Source: Pseudomonas soli
Lineage (GTDB): Bacteria > Pseudomonadota > Gammaproteobacteria > Pseudomonadales > Pseudomonadaceae
Assembly: GCF_900110655.1 (NCBI RefSeq)
Contig: NZ_FOEQ01000002.1
Coordinates: 653,210 to 717,209, forward strand
Direction of reading: 5' to 3'
Length of the DNA stretch: 64,000 nt
The position numbers and the translations under genes are program-made. Shown one piece after another: positions 17,081 through 25,904 of the stretch (positions within the stretch are counted from its first letter, which is position 1; every line of letters starts with the position of its first letter). The notes beneath the pieces were generated by a model. It did no database searches. It worked only from the letters and a program-made list of their open reading frames with translations, and was not told where the DNA came from.

Positions 17081-18313
17081 TCAGACTCGTGTCCTTGCCA
17101 TTTCGGTCAGGAGCGTCAATCCGAACAACAGGCCAAAGGACAGGGAAACGATCCAGGCCGAAGCGATCGCACCATGGACCGGAAGCAGCGTGACGTTCAG
17201 GAGCACGCTGGTAACCGCCACTCCCAGCGTAATCAGCGCCAGTCGACCGGTGCTGCCATGGAACAACGTGAAACAACTCACGATGCGATACATGCCATTG
17301 AAAAACATGGCCAGGAACAGCCAGGGCGCATACAGGATGGCCTGCTGGTATGAATGACGGGCGATGATATCGGCAAAGACCCTGAATGACAAATAACCCA
17401 CCCCGCAAAGCACTGCCAATCCCATGGCGTAGAGCGCCACCAACCGGCCGATCTGCGGCCTTAGCCGGTCATCTTGACGCCCCAGCGCGGCATACAGCCA
17501 AGGCGTGAAGGCCTGGACGAAACCACTGGATGCAATGTTGATCACCTGGGCCACCTGGAATGCCAGGGCGTAGTAGCCTGCGACGGCAACGCCACTGAAC
17601 GCGGTGATAAGGAACCGATCCAGCATTGCCATGCCCCAGCCGGCCAACTGGTACGGGACCAACGGCAAGCCGTAGGCAAGCGAACGACGCAGATAATCCT
17701 TGTCGATGCGGCAGGTCAGGTACCCCTTGCGACGCAGAATCAACAACGACAGCAAGCCGCTGCCGCAGAACACCAGCGCCTGGCCGGTCACGGCGCTCTG
17801 CCAGCCCATGTCAACCCAATGGATCAGACCTATCGGTACCCCTAGTTGCGCCACGCAGAACACTAGGAAGAACCTGGCATAGTCGAGCGCGGCATCCTCC
17901 GACTGCCAGGTGATCAGGAGAAACTGCTGCAGTGCCTGGCCGAGCGCCCCCAGCAAAGCAACCACCAGCAACCCGGGTGACTCCAGCCAGGCGTAAAGCG
18001 CCAGCCCCGCACCGGCGGCCAACAGAATCAGCGCACAACCGACGAGCACCACCACCCAGACGATCGTCGACAGGAATACGGGACGCAAATGCGACGGTGC
18101 GGTGAAGAAGTCTCGCTGGAAAGATGCAGTGAGCCCAAGCCCGAGCACCTGAGTGGCGAGGGCGACCATCGCGATGAAGAGCGTCAGAACACCAAGTGAC
18201 TCACCGGCGAGGATGTAGGCGCAATACAACACCAGAAGCAACTGCGCTCCCGAGCCCACGCCATTGGCCGCCGCATAGATGATCGCCTTGCCCCCTACCC
18301 CTCTCAAACTCAT
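17081..18313 (-). CDS. wzx: O-unit flippase of the MOP/Wzx family
   Basis: A 410-residue protein with about twelve hydrophobic helices spread over its whole length and few loops, as in polysaccharide flippases. Recognisable elements are AIIYAAANGVGSGAQLLLVL at the start and AMLDRFLITAFSGVAVAGYY mid-protein (the DR-x-F/L motif of the family). It would translocate the undecaprenyl-linked O-unit to the periplasm. It is the first gene after the terminator that closes the leg operon. AGGTGAG precedes ATG 18313. Confidence 0.85.
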   Translation of the reverse strand: MSLRGVGGKAIIYAAANGVGSGAQLLLVLYCAYILAGESLGVLTLFIAMVALATQVLGLGLTASFQRDFFTAPSHLRPVFLSTIVWVVVLVGCALILLAAGAGLALYAWLESPGLLVVALLGALGQALQQFLLITWQSEDAALDYARFFLVFCVAQLGVPIGLIHWVDMGWQSAVTGQALVFCGSGLLSLLILRRKGYLTCRIDKDYLRRSLAYGLPLVPYQLAGWGMAMLDRFLITAFSGVAVAGYYALAFQVAQVINIASSGFVQAFTPWLYAALGRQDDRLRPQIGRLVALYAMGLAVLCGVGYLSFRVFADIIARHSYQQAILYAPWLFLAMFFNGMYRIVSCFTLFHGSTGRLALITLGVAVTSVLLNVTLLPVHGAIASAWIVSLSFGLLFGLTLLTEMARTRV

Positions 18314-18392
18314 ATATCGTGCTCACCTGGCATATCGCCCAACTGCTGGATGTAGGCATGCCCCGTCACTCCTGAGCGCCTTTTTTCCGCAT

Positions 18393-18440
18393 AAAAATGC
18401 CAGCGGCCACCTCTCACAACGCTAGAGGCAGCCCACTGGC
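18393..18440 (-). terminator. Long-stem terminator after legF
   Basis: On the minus strand GCCAGTGG pairs with CCGCTGGC (one G-T pair), with an inner CCTCT/AGAGG helix, and is followed at once by ATTTTTAT. It sits 26 bases after the legF stop and splits the leg operon from wzx. Confidence 0.65.
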
Positions 18441-18465
18441 TTGCTGTCATCGCAAATCAGATCAC

Positions 18466-19179
18466 TCAGTCAATTTCACCGCCTTCAGGTAGGGACCGCC
18501 GCTCCAGCGCATTGAGCGCCATGTCCCAGTCGTCGGGCGTATCGATATCCAGGGATTCGAACGCATCCGTGATCACCATTGGCACGACTCCGGGCATCAC
18601 GAAACGCCTGGTCTCACGCAGTAGCGCCGGCGAGATCAGGTAGATCGAACCATCCAGCGTGTAGGCCGGCGGCAGATCCTGCGAACGCCGAGTGAGGAAA
18701 TCCCAACCTAGGAACGGCTCCAGCGAGTCGCCGCTCAGGCGGAAACACCATGCAGGATGGGCGGCGGCGGCGCATACACTGACCACCGGCCGCGAGGGCT
18801 GGGCCTGGAACAGTTCCAGCGCCTTGCGGATCGACTGTCGTGTGCGAAACGGCGATGTTGGCTGTAACAGCATCACACCATCCACTTCACCATGCACCGT
18901 CTCGTAGCTGTCCAAGGCATGCAATACCACGTCCACACTGCTGGCCGTGTCGGTGGCCAGTTGCTCGGGGCGCAAGCCCGGAACGCTGGCACCATGGATG
19001 CGAGCGACCTCGGCGATCGCCTCATCGTCGGTCGAGACCACGATATCCAGCAAGACATCGCTGGCACGCGCCTCCTCGATCGTCCAGGCAATCAGCGGCC
19101 TGCCGCCCAGCACCTTGATGTTCTTGCCCGGCAGGCGCTTGGATCCCCCCCTGGCCGGAACCACAGCAAGAATCTTCAT
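18466..19179 (-). CDS. legF: CMP-legionaminic acid synthetase (acylneuraminate cytidylyltransferase family)
   Basis: A 237-residue nucleotidyltransferase that activates a nonulosonic acid with CTP. The N-terminal P-loop-like motif is VVPARGGSKRLPGKNIKVL. Further family marks are LLQPTSPFRTRQSI, DGSIYLIS and ESLDIDTPDDW. The legB/C/G/I genes upstream point to legionaminic acid rather than sialic or pseudaminic acid. ATG 19179 overlaps the hisH stop by one base (TGATG). It is the last gene of the leg operon, and a terminator follows. Confidence 0.88.
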   Translation of the reverse strand: MKILAVVPARGGSKRLPGKNIKVLGGRPLIAWTIEEARASDVLLDIVVSTDDEAIAEVARIHGASVPGLRPEQLATDTASSVDVVLHALDSYETVHGEVDGVMLLQPTSPFRTRQSIRKALELFQAQPSRPVVSVCAAAAHPAWCFRLSGDSLEPFLGWDFLTRRSQDLPPAYTLDGSIYLISPALLRETRRFVMPGVVPMVITDAFESLDIDTPDDWDMALNALERRSLPEGGEID

Positions 19180-19826
19180 CACAATGCAACGAACCTACGC
19201 AGGATCGACAGGCCGGCCTCGCCACTTTTCTCTGGGTGGAATTGCGCCCCCCAGATATTGTCCCGCTGGATGACGGCGGAAATGGCGATATCGCCGTAGC
19301 GGCAATCGGCAACACGGTGCTGGGCCGCGTCCGGCACCACCATGTAAGAGTGCACGAAGTACATGGCACTGCGTCCGGGCACGAGGCCTTCGAGCAAGCT
19401 ACCGGCCCACGACTCGCGCTCGGCGCCAAGGCACAGTTCAGACCAACCGATGTGCGGCACCTTGAGGCTTGCACCCGTGCCATCCTGATTTGGAATGGCC
19501 TGCACCCGCCCCGGAATCAACCCAAGCCCCTTGCTTTGGCCAAACTCGTCGCTGCTGTCAAGCAGCAACTGCATGCCCAGACAGATGCCGAACAGCGGCT
19601 TGCCACTGGCGGCGTAGTCCCTGATCGCACAATCCATGCCCCGCGCGGCCAGCGCCTGCATGGCGTCACGGAAGGCACCAACGCCCGGAAGCAGTAACTT
19701 GTCGACGCCGCTCAGTTCTTCAGGGTCCGAGACCAGCCTGACTTCTGCGCCACAGTGCTCCAGCGCGCGCTGCACGCTGAACAGATTACCCCTGCCGTAA
19801 TCAACTACCGTTACCACTTCACTCAT
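19179..19826 (-). CDS. hisH: HisH paralog, glutaminase subunit for sugar amidination
   Basis: A 215-residue class I glutamine amidotransferase. The nucleophile is in GICLGMQLLLDSSDEF, the His/Glu pair is in WGAQFHPEKSGEAG, and the start is VTVVDYGRGNLFSVQRALEH. In LPS loci such HisH copies supply ammonia through HisF to a WbpG/PseA-type amidotransferase. Since wbpG-like and hisF neighbours are coupled to it, a role in the acetamidino group is more likely than histidine synthesis. ATG 19826 lies inside the hisF end (8-base overlap). Confidence 0.88.
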   Translation of the reverse strand: MSEVVTVVDYGRGNLFSVQRALEHCGAEVRLVSDPEELSGVDKLLLPGVGAFRDAMQALAARGMDCAIRDYAASGKPLFGICLGMQLLLDSSDEFGQSKGLGLIPGRVQAIPNQDGTGASLKVPHIGWSELCLGAERESWAGSLLEGLVPGRSAMYFVHSYMVVPDAAQHRVADCRYGDIAISAVIQRDNIWGAQFHPEKSGEAGLSILRRFVAL

Positions 19827-20577
19827 AGACTCGCACCCGAATTCCCGCCGCCGAAACGTCCTCGCGCACCTGCGCGATGCTAGACCGTTTGTAGTGCAGC
19901 AAGTCAGCCATGGCGATGGCATCCGCGCCGCTGTGAATCGCATCGACCGCGTGCTGGGAACTGCCCATGCCACCGCTAGCGATGACCGGGATACCGACCG
20001 ACGCGCTCACCGCCTTTACCAGGTCGAGGTCATAGCCCTTGCGGGTGCCTTCCTGGTCGACCGAGGTCAGCAGAATCTCGCCAGCCCCCAACGAAGCGGC
20101 TTCCTGAGCCCATTCGATCACATCGCGCCCGGTGAACTCCCGGCCGTTATCGGTGAAGACTTCCCATCCGCCAGGCTTGCGCTTGGCTTCGATGGAAAGA
20201 ACCATGCACTGGCTGCCAAAGGCGTTGGCGATTTCACTGATCAGTTCCGGACGGCGCGCGGCAGCGGTATTGACCGCCACCTTGTCGGCGCCACGGCGCA
20301 GCAGTTCGCGCACGTCATCCACGGAACGCACGCCACCCCCGACTGTCATCGGCACAAAGACGTTGCGGGCGGTCTGCTCGACTAAGTCGCCCAGGCTGTT
20401 GCGACCATACAGGCTCGCAACACAATCCATGTAGATCAGCTCGTCGATACCCTGCTCGTAGTAACGCTGGGCGTGCTCGCCAGGAGAGCCGATGATACGC
20501 AGGCCCTCCAGGTGAATGCCCTTGATCAGGTTTTTGCCCTTGACATCCAGGCGGGCAATGAGTCGAACGTTGCTCAT
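19819..20577 (-). CDS. hisF: HisF paralog, ammonia channel/cyclase-like subunit for sugar amidination
   Basis: A 252-residue TIM barrel of the HisF family. It has RLIARLDVKGKNLIKGIHLEGL at the start, DELIYMDCVASLYGRNSL, VGGGVRSVDDV and ASGGMGSSQH. The N-terminal segment departs from true histidine-pathway HisF, as in the LPS-linked HisF2 of P. aeruginosa, where the pair feeds ammonia to WbpG. ATG 20577 overlaps the stop of the wbpG-like gene by one base. The barrel would channel NH3 from HisH. Confidence 0.87.
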   Translation of the reverse strand: MSNVRLIARLDVKGKNLIKGIHLEGLRIIGSPGEHAQRYYEQGIDELIYMDCVASLYGRNSLGDLVEQTARNVFVPMTVGGGVRSVDDVRELLRRGADKVAVNTAAARRPELISEIANAFGSQCMVLSIEAKRKPGGWEVFTDNGREFTGRDVIEWAQEAASLGAGEILLTSVDQEGTRKGYDLDLVKAVSASVGIPVIASGGMGSSQHAVDAIHSGADAIAMADLLHYKRSSIAQVREDVSAAGIRVRVYE

Positions 20578-21890
20578 CAACGGGTTCCCTGTGGGTTCCA
20601 AGGGGTGTAGCGCAGCTTCCACTCACCATCGACGACGTGCCACAGGTGCGGCGAACGGAAGCGGTCGCAGGTTTCCAGGAACTCTTCGCGAGTCATGCTG
20701 ATGTAGTCCAGGAACTCTTTCTCATAACGCGACGGATACTCGCCCTCGTAACGCTGCATCAGCGCGACGGCTTCTTCCTTGTCGATATGGTGGTTACGGA
20801 TTTCCTGAGCCGAATCCATCATTGTGCGGCCGACGCCGAACTTGATCCAGCGAGTGAAGTAGAAGAACCCGTCGACCTTGTCATCAAGGCTGTTGTATTT
20901 GGAATAGGTACCTTCGGTACGTACCGGGTTGGCCTCGAAACCGGTGTTTTCCACCGCGTAGTAGTAAGCCTCCTGCGGAACCCACTTCTTGTAGTAACCG
21001 AGGTACTTGAAGTCGATGCCCTTGCGCTCGAGAACATCAGGCGGCATCGGAAGGTAGCCAGCCAGGTCGACCAGCGGCACGCCTTCATCCATGTAAGCGC
21101 CGATTTCCTTGCCCCCCAGCAGCACGTCGCGAACGTCGCGACCGCCCAGGTAGTCGAGGGTGAAACCTTCGCTCTCGGCAGCCTGACTGGCAGATGCATA
21201 GCTGGAAGTCTTGTGGGAGATCTTCTCGCCATACTCGCCCGGCATTTCCCCGTAGAAGATCAGCGGGATGTTGAATTGCGCGGCCATCTTCGCGACGAAG
21301 GTTTTCTGACCAAGGATGAACGGCTGGAATGGGTGGAGCAGGTTGATCGTCGCGTTGCGGGTGAGCAGGCGGTGGATCTTGCCGTTCGGGGTATACAGGA
21401 AGTTGTCGAAACCACCGACGTGCAACCAATTCTGGAAGTTCTTCCAGCCGATGTCGGTATACAGGTGCGGCGACCAGGTTACGGTCAGCGGGTTCATGCC
21501 GTACTTGTACTTGAGCAAGTGTGACTGCATGGCGCTGTCCTTGCCACCACTGCCACCGACGATGCAGTCATAGGTGCCATCGTTCTTGCGATAACGGTTG
21601 CACAGCTCGACCAGTTCGCGCTCCCGCTCGTCCCAGTCGATCTCGGCTTCGTTGCGCTTGAGTTCGTTAAAATTACATGCGTGACAAACACCATGCTCGT
21701 CGAAGCTCATCGTGGTCTTCTTCGAATCCTTGCCATGCGCATACTCGTTGCTCGACATGGGCTGCTGATTCGACATGTTGCACTTGACGCAGAATTTTAC
21801 GTCACGTGGCAGGCCGTAGAAGACTTCCAGTTCTTCTGTGGGCTTGGCGAATCTCGACAGATCTACCGATGCGCTAGGGGTAATTTTCAA
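20577..21890 (-). CDS. N-acetyl sugar amidotransferase, WbpG/PseA/PtmG family
   Basis: A 437-residue ATP-pyrophosphatase-fold enzyme that turns an N-acetyl group into acetamidino. It has a zinc-type Cys set at the N-terminus (FCVKCNMSNQQ, then GVCHACNF) and the PP-loop IVGGSGGKDSAMQSHLLK near residue 115. The HisF and HisH genes follow with coupled starts. Its likely substrate is the legionaminic acid made by this operon. I chose TTG 21890 because GGATGGAG stands at good spacing; TTG 21920, which overlaps the preceding stop, is the alternative. No ATG fits. Confidence 0.85.
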   Translation of the reverse strand: MKITPSASVDLSRFAKPTEELEVFYGLPRDVKFCVKCNMSNQQPMSSNEYAHGKDSKKTTMSFDEHGVCHACNFNELKRNEAEIDWDERERELVELCNRYRKNDGTYDCIVGGSGGKDSAMQSHLLKYKYGMNPLTVTWSPHLYTDIGWKNFQNWLHVGGFDNFLYTPNGKIHRLLTRNATINLLHPFQPFILGQKTFVAKMAAQFNIPLIFYGEMPGEYGEKISHKTSSYASASQAAESEGFTLDYLGGRDVRDVLLGGKEIGAYMDEGVPLVDLAGYLPMPPDVLERKGIDFKYLGYYKKWVPQEAYYYAVENTGFEANPVRTEGTYSKYNSLDDKVDGFFYFTRWIKFGVGRTMMDSAQEIRNHHIDKEEAVALMQRYEGEYPSRYEKEFLDYISMTREEFLETCDRFRSPHLWHVVDGEWKLRYTPWNPQGTR

Positions 21891-21916
21891 AACAAGTCTC
21901 CATCCAGAGTTCGAAG

Positions 21917-22987
21917 TCAAACAAGATACTTACTACGGGCCAGGTGCAGGTCGTCGGGGCGACCGACATCCAGCCAGGGCTCATGCATAGGAAAAGCGAT
22001 TGTGCTTTCACCCCTTTGTTGCAAACGCTCGAACAGTGTCGGCATGTCGCACTGCCCCCCCACCTCGAACACATCCAGCGATCGAGGATCGAGTACATAG
22101 ATGCCGGCGTTTACGTGGGTCTTGTGAACGGGCTTCTCTTCGAAGCCCACGATATTGATGCCATCCGTACGAATGACGCCAAACGGATTCTGCCACTCGT
22201 ACAGGCGCACAGCCATAGTCGCCATGGCCTCATGTCGCAAGTGGAAATCAAGCAATTCGCCATATCGGATGTCGCTGAGCACATCGCCATTGGTGACGAC
22301 GAAGGGAACATCCGGCCGAGGATCGATCAGGCTGATGGCACCTGCGGTGCCAAGCGGGGAGTCCTCGCGCAGGTAGGTGATATTGACGCCCAGCTTGCTG
22401 CCATCACCGAAATACTCTTCGATCATGTGACCGAGGTAGTGGATTGACAAGATGAATTTGGAAAAGCCATCCAGCTTCGCCCGCTCGATGATCAACTCCA
22501 GGATGGGTTTGCCCCCTACCGGCAACAGCGGCTTGGGACACTCCTCGGTGTAGGGACGCAAGCGCTTGCCCAGGCCCCCGGCCATGACCACCATGGCATT
22601 GGGGCGTTCGCTGGGCGCCAGGATTTCGTCCCATAGGTGCAGGCCGATCACCTTGCGCTCGGTATCCACGACCGGTAACTGGTGAATCTTGTTGGCCCGC
22701 ATCAAATGGAGCACCACCTCACGGGACATTTCCGGTGGCACGACCAACGGATTCAGGGACATCACCTGCTCCACCGGACTGTTCATGTCGAGCCCGCGCA
22801 ACAAGCCTCGACGAACGTCGCCATCAGTGACACTACCCTGCAACGAACCATCCGGCCCAACTACCATGACGATCTGCAAACCCAGTGCATCCAGGTTTCC
22901 AATGACTTGCTGGAGGGTTGCACCCAGCGGGAGCAGTGCCTTGCGCCAAACTTTCTGATCCAGTGGTTTCATAGTTCGCTCGTCCAT
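21917..22987 (-). CDS. CBS-domain sugar-1-phosphate nucleotidyltransferase, PtmE-like
   Basis: A 356-residue protein. Tandem CBS domains (residues ~12-125; LQGSVTDGDVRRGLL, IHQLPVVDTERKVIGL) are followed by a nucleotidyltransferase domain with VVMAGGLGKRLRPYTEECPK, VVTNGDVLSDI and FEEKPVHKTHVNAGIYV. In Campylobacter, PtmE has this layout and makes GDP-glucosamine for legionaminic acid. Sitting inside the leg operon, this copy may do likewise, so the pathway may run on GDP-sugars. ATG 22987 overlaps the legH stop by one base. A second copy lies at 28788. Confidence 0.85.
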   Translation of the reverse strand: MDERTMKPLDQKVWRKALLPLGATLQQVIGNLDALGLQIVMVVGPDGSLQGSVTDGDVRRGLLRGLDMNSPVEQVMSLNPLVVPPEMSREVVLHLMRANKIHQLPVVDTERKVIGLHLWDEILAPSERPNAMVVMAGGLGKRLRPYTEECPKPLLPVGGKPILELIIERAKLDGFSKFILSIHYLGHMIEEYFGDGSKLGVNITYLREDSPLGTAGAISLIDPRPDVPFVVTNGDVLSDIRYGELLDFHLRHEAMATMAVRLYEWQNPFGVIRTDGINIVGFEEKPVHKTHVNAGIYVLDPRSLDVFEVGGQCDMPTLFERLQQRGESTIAFPMHEPWLDVGRPDDLHLARSKYLV

Positions 22988-23664
22988 CAAAGGAATCGGG
23001 ATGGCTGAATTCGTGCTGGCGAGCCGATGATCAGATGCCCGCCAGGCAAGTCCCTGACGACGGTCGCACCCGCTCCGACCACCGCCTTTTCACCAAGCAT
23101 CAGGCCCTGCACAACCGTTGCACCGGCACCGACGAATGCGCCGGAAGCCACGTTGACCCCCCCACATAGCACGGCCCCCGGAGCCACATGTACACACATG
23201 CCGATAATGCAGTCATGATCGACACTGGCTCGGCTGTTGATCACCGAATTGGCACCAATCTCGACACCAGGCTGCACAACCGCACCGGCCATTATCTGGA
23301 CACCTTCATCCAGTTTCACGTCGGGCGCCACCCATGCAGACGGATGGACAAGCGCGGGAAAACGAAAACCTCGCGCCCTCAACGCATGGAAGATATCGGC
23401 ACGACGCGACGAACCTACCACCTGGCCCACGCCATTGACCAGACCGACCGTCGCGGGATCCAGGTGATCGAGCGCTTCGTCTCCACCCAATACCGGGATG
23501 CCCTGCCAGTCCGCGACCTTGCCCGCCAACTGCGGGTCGGACACGCCGAGGACCTCGAGACCCAGCGAGCGAAGTAGCGCCAGCAGCACCTTGCCATGAC
23601 CGCCCGCGCCCAGGAGGACAATAGGCAGCGGCTGGCTCACTGACGTCATTGGCTGGTCACTCAT
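22987..23664 (-). CDS. Sugar N-acetyltransferase, NeuD/PglD family (LegH candidate)
   Basis: A 225-residue two-domain protein. The N-terminal Rossmann-like nucleotide-sugar binding part (VLLGAGGHGKVLLALLRSLG) is followed by a left-handed beta-helix from ~95 (VHPSAWVAPDVKLDEGVQIM through VVQGLMLGEKAVVGAGA). The catalytic His is probably in SRASVDHDCIIG. PglD-type members N-acetylate the 4-amino sugar after the LegC step, which would be LegH. Other NeuD proteins O-acetylate sialic acid, so that remains possible. It is coupled to legI by ATGA. Confidence 0.8.
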   Translation of the reverse strand: MSDQPMTSVSQPLPIVLLGAGGHGKVLLALLRSLGLEVLGVSDPQLAGKVADWQGIPVLGGDEALDHLDPATVGLVNGVGQVVGSSRRADIFHALRARGFRFPALVHPSAWVAPDVKLDEGVQIMAGAVVQPGVEIGANSVINSRASVDHDCIIGMCVHVAPGAVLCGGVNVASGAFVGAGATVVQGLMLGEKAVVGAGATVVRDLPGGHLIIGSPARIQPSRFL

Positions 23665-24746
23665 TCCAGGACTTCACCTGCCTGATAGGCACGGTTCGCA
23701 CAGGTGCCGACCCGCTCCCAGAGCGTTGTCGCAGCCAGGCCACGACCGGTCCGGGCGGTCCCGAGGTCCTGCCTTTCGAGGCGTTCGCCAGCGGCGACAT
23801 CACGCAGCACGATGACTTGCTGGCGTGCCGCGGTACGGGTATCCCACTCACTGAGCTGCGGCGCCTTGGCAGCCAGCCCGAGCGCCTGTTGCAGGGCACG
23901 GATCTGCTCGACCATCTGGCGCAATTCGTCCGGCTCCAGCGAAGCCTTGTGGTCCGGCCCCGGCATATTACGGTCCAGGGTGAAGTGCTTCTCGATGACC
24001 CGGGCCCCGCGAGCCACTGCTGCCAGCGGAATCAGCAGGCCTTCGGTATGGTCCGAATAACCCACCTCGAGACCAAAGGCATTGCGCAGGGTATCCATTG
24101 CCCGAAGGTTGACCTCCTCCATGGGCGTCGGATATTGCGAGGTGCAATGCAGCAGGGTGACATGCCCCTGCAACCGCGCCCTTGCAGCAGCATCGCCCCA
24201 GCAACGCCAGACCTCGGCCATGCTGGCCGGCTCCTGCACGTCGGCGAGCGCATGCGCGACGATCGCCAGGCCCTGCTCAACTTCGCTGAGCGTTGCCATG
24301 CCAGTCGACAGCACCAGTGGCTTGCCGGTCCTGGCGAAACGCCAGAGCAGCGGGCCATTGGTCAACTCACCTGACGGCACCTTGAAAAAGGGCATGCCAA
24401 GGTCGCAAAGGAAATCGAGGCTATCGACATCGAACGCGGTGCTGATGAACTGGATGCCGCGCGCCTTGGCGTGGTCCTGCAAGTCCTTGTGCCAGGCACG
24501 TGGAAGCTCGAGCTTCTGCAGCATCGCCAGCTGGCTCTCGGACGCATCGGTGGTATTTTTCTGGTAGCCCGCCTTCGGCGCTGTCGCCGAAGCCAGCTTG
24601 CGCGCATCGAAAGTCTGAAACTTGACGGCGTCGGCGCCGGCCTGGGCGGCCTTGTCTACCAGCTCGAAGGCCAGCTCGCGCTCACCGTTATGGTTGACGC
24701 CCGCTTCCGCAATGATGAAAACCGAATCCTGATGTTCTCGATTCAT
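23661..24746 (-). CDS. legI: Legionaminic acid synthase (NeuB family)
   Basis: A 361-residue TIM-barrel condensing enzyme joining PEP to a 6-carbon diacetamido sugar. Signatures are FIIAEAGVNHNGERELAFEL, DAVKFQTFDARKLAS, FKVPSGELTNGPLL, LSTGMATLSEVEQ and GYSDHTEG. A C-terminal SAF/antifreeze-like domain is visible (ERLERQDLGTARTGRGLAA). The preceding LegG and LegC-like genes favour legionaminic acid over Neu5Ac. It starts three bases after the legG stop and ends in an ATGA overlap with the acetyltransferase. Confidence 0.9.
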   Translation of the reverse strand: MNREHQDSVFIIAEAGVNHNGERELAFELVDKAAQAGADAVKFQTFDARKLASATAPKAGYQKNTTDASESQLAMLQKLELPRAWHKDLQDHAKARGIQFISTAFDVDSLDFLCDLGMPFFKVPSGELTNGPLLWRFARTGKPLVLSTGMATLSEVEQGLAIVAHALADVQEPASMAEVWRCWGDAAARARLQGHVTLLHCTSQYPTPMEEVNLRAMDTLRNAFGLEVGYSDHTEGLLIPLAAVARGARVIEKHFTLDRNMPGPDHKASLEPDELRQMVEQIRALQQALGLAAKAPQLSEWDTRTAARQQVIVLRDVAAGERLERQDLGTARTGRGLAATTLWERVGTCANRAYQAGEVLE

Positions 24747-24749
24747 GTA

Positions 24750-25904
24750 TCAGTCCAGATCGTAAAATGATTTGTGCCCGGACAGGTCGCAGGTCTCGAG
24801 GACACGAGCAATCGATGCAGCAGCATCGCCCTGTCCGTAGGGGTTCACGACATCCCGACAAACGTCGGCGAACGCCGGACTCAAGACCTTCTCGATTGCC
24901 TGGGTGATGCCCTGCCTGGTCGGCTCGCAATCGAGCACCGACTCCGCACTCAGCCGCCCCGCCTGGCGAGCACCGATGTTGACTGTCGGCACACCGAATG
25001 CAGGCACCTCGATGATGCCACTTGAGGAGTTGCCGATCACCGCTGCCGCCCGGGGCACCACGCTCAGGTAGCGTCGAAAGCCCAGCGACGGAATGGCCAG
25101 CACCCGCTGCGGGTGCGCCGCGGCATAAGCCTCCAGCCGGGGGATAATCGCCCTACCGCCGTTGTCGGCATTCGGGTAGGTGATGACCACGGCATGCTCG
25201 GGAAACGCATCGAGCGCCTGCAGCAAGGCCTCGAAGCTCGCTTCGGGATCTTCCTCCAACAGAGTCACCGGGTGATAGGTAACCATGAAGAAGGGCCTGG
25301 ACAGATCGAACGAAAGGCTTTGCTGCAACTCTACCAGGCTCATCCGCTCGGTTCGCTTGAGATGATCGAGGCCGACCGCCCCCACGTTGAACACGCGGGA
25401 TGGGTGCTCGCCCATCTGGATGACCCGTCGGCGATACGGCTCGGCCGCCACGAAGTGCAGGTAGGCCATCTTGCTGATCGCATGGCGGATGGCATCGTCG
25501 TAGGCACCTTCGCTCAGCTCCCCGCCATGCAGGTGAACCAGGGGAATGCGCATGACCAACGCCACCTGTGCGATGCTCAAGGCTTCGAAGCGGTCGCCCA
25601 GCACCACCAGCAGGTCCGGGCGCAGGCGATCCAGTGCATCGGCGAAACCCAGGGTGCCAAGCCCCATGGATTTCGCCGTACCTACATCGGTGTTGGAGGA
25701 TAACAGCATCTCCACCTTGGCATCGATAGAGATACCATCGGCTTCGATCTGTCGCCATGTTTCACCGAACTCAGGAGAAAAATGCATGCAACCCGCAATG
25801 AGCTGGAGCTCCAGATCATCGCTGGCCTGGATCTCCCGAATCAGCCAGTAAAGCAATCCGTACTCGGCGCGAGTACCGGTAAATATCGCGACCCGACGCT
25901 TCAT
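24750..25904 (-). CDS. legG: Hydrolysing nucleotide-sugar 2-epimerase (NeuC/LegG family)
   Basis: A 384-residue GT-B-fold epimerase that releases the nucleotide and inverts C2. The start RRVAIFTGTRAEYGLLYWLI is the NeuC/LegG hallmark. Other marks are VLGDRFEALSIAQVAL, HLHGGELSEGAYDDAIRHAI and GNSSSGIIEVPAFGVPTVNI. It would give the free 2,4-diacetamido-2,4,6-trideoxymannose used by LegI. ATG 25904 overlaps the legC stop by ATGA; the longer reading to 25991 is an artefact. Confidence 0.9.
   Translation of the reverse strand: MKRRVAIFTGTRAEYGLLYWLIREIQASDDLELQLIAGCMHFSPEFGETWRQIEADGISIDAKVEMLLSSNTDVGTAKSMGLGTLGFADALDRLRPDLLVVLGDRFEALSIAQVALVMRIPLVHLHGGELSEGAYDDAIRHAISKMAYLHFVAAEPYRRRVIQMGEHPSRVFNVGAVGLDHLKRTERMSLVELQQSLSFDLSRPFFMVTYHPVTLLEEDPEASFEALLQALDAFPEHAVVITYPNADNGGRAIIPRLEAYAAAHPQRVLAIPSLGFRRYLSVVPRAAAVIGNSSSGIIEVPAFGVPTVNIGARQAGRLSAESVLDCEPTRQGITQAIEKVLSPAFADVCRDVVNPYGQGDAAASIARVLETCDLSGHKSFYDLD

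Noticed and set aside
19179..20577. HisH and HisF as histidine biosynthesis genes
   Set aside because: They are coupled to a WbpG-like amidotransferase and to legF, with no other his genes nearby; the sugar-amidination role fits better.
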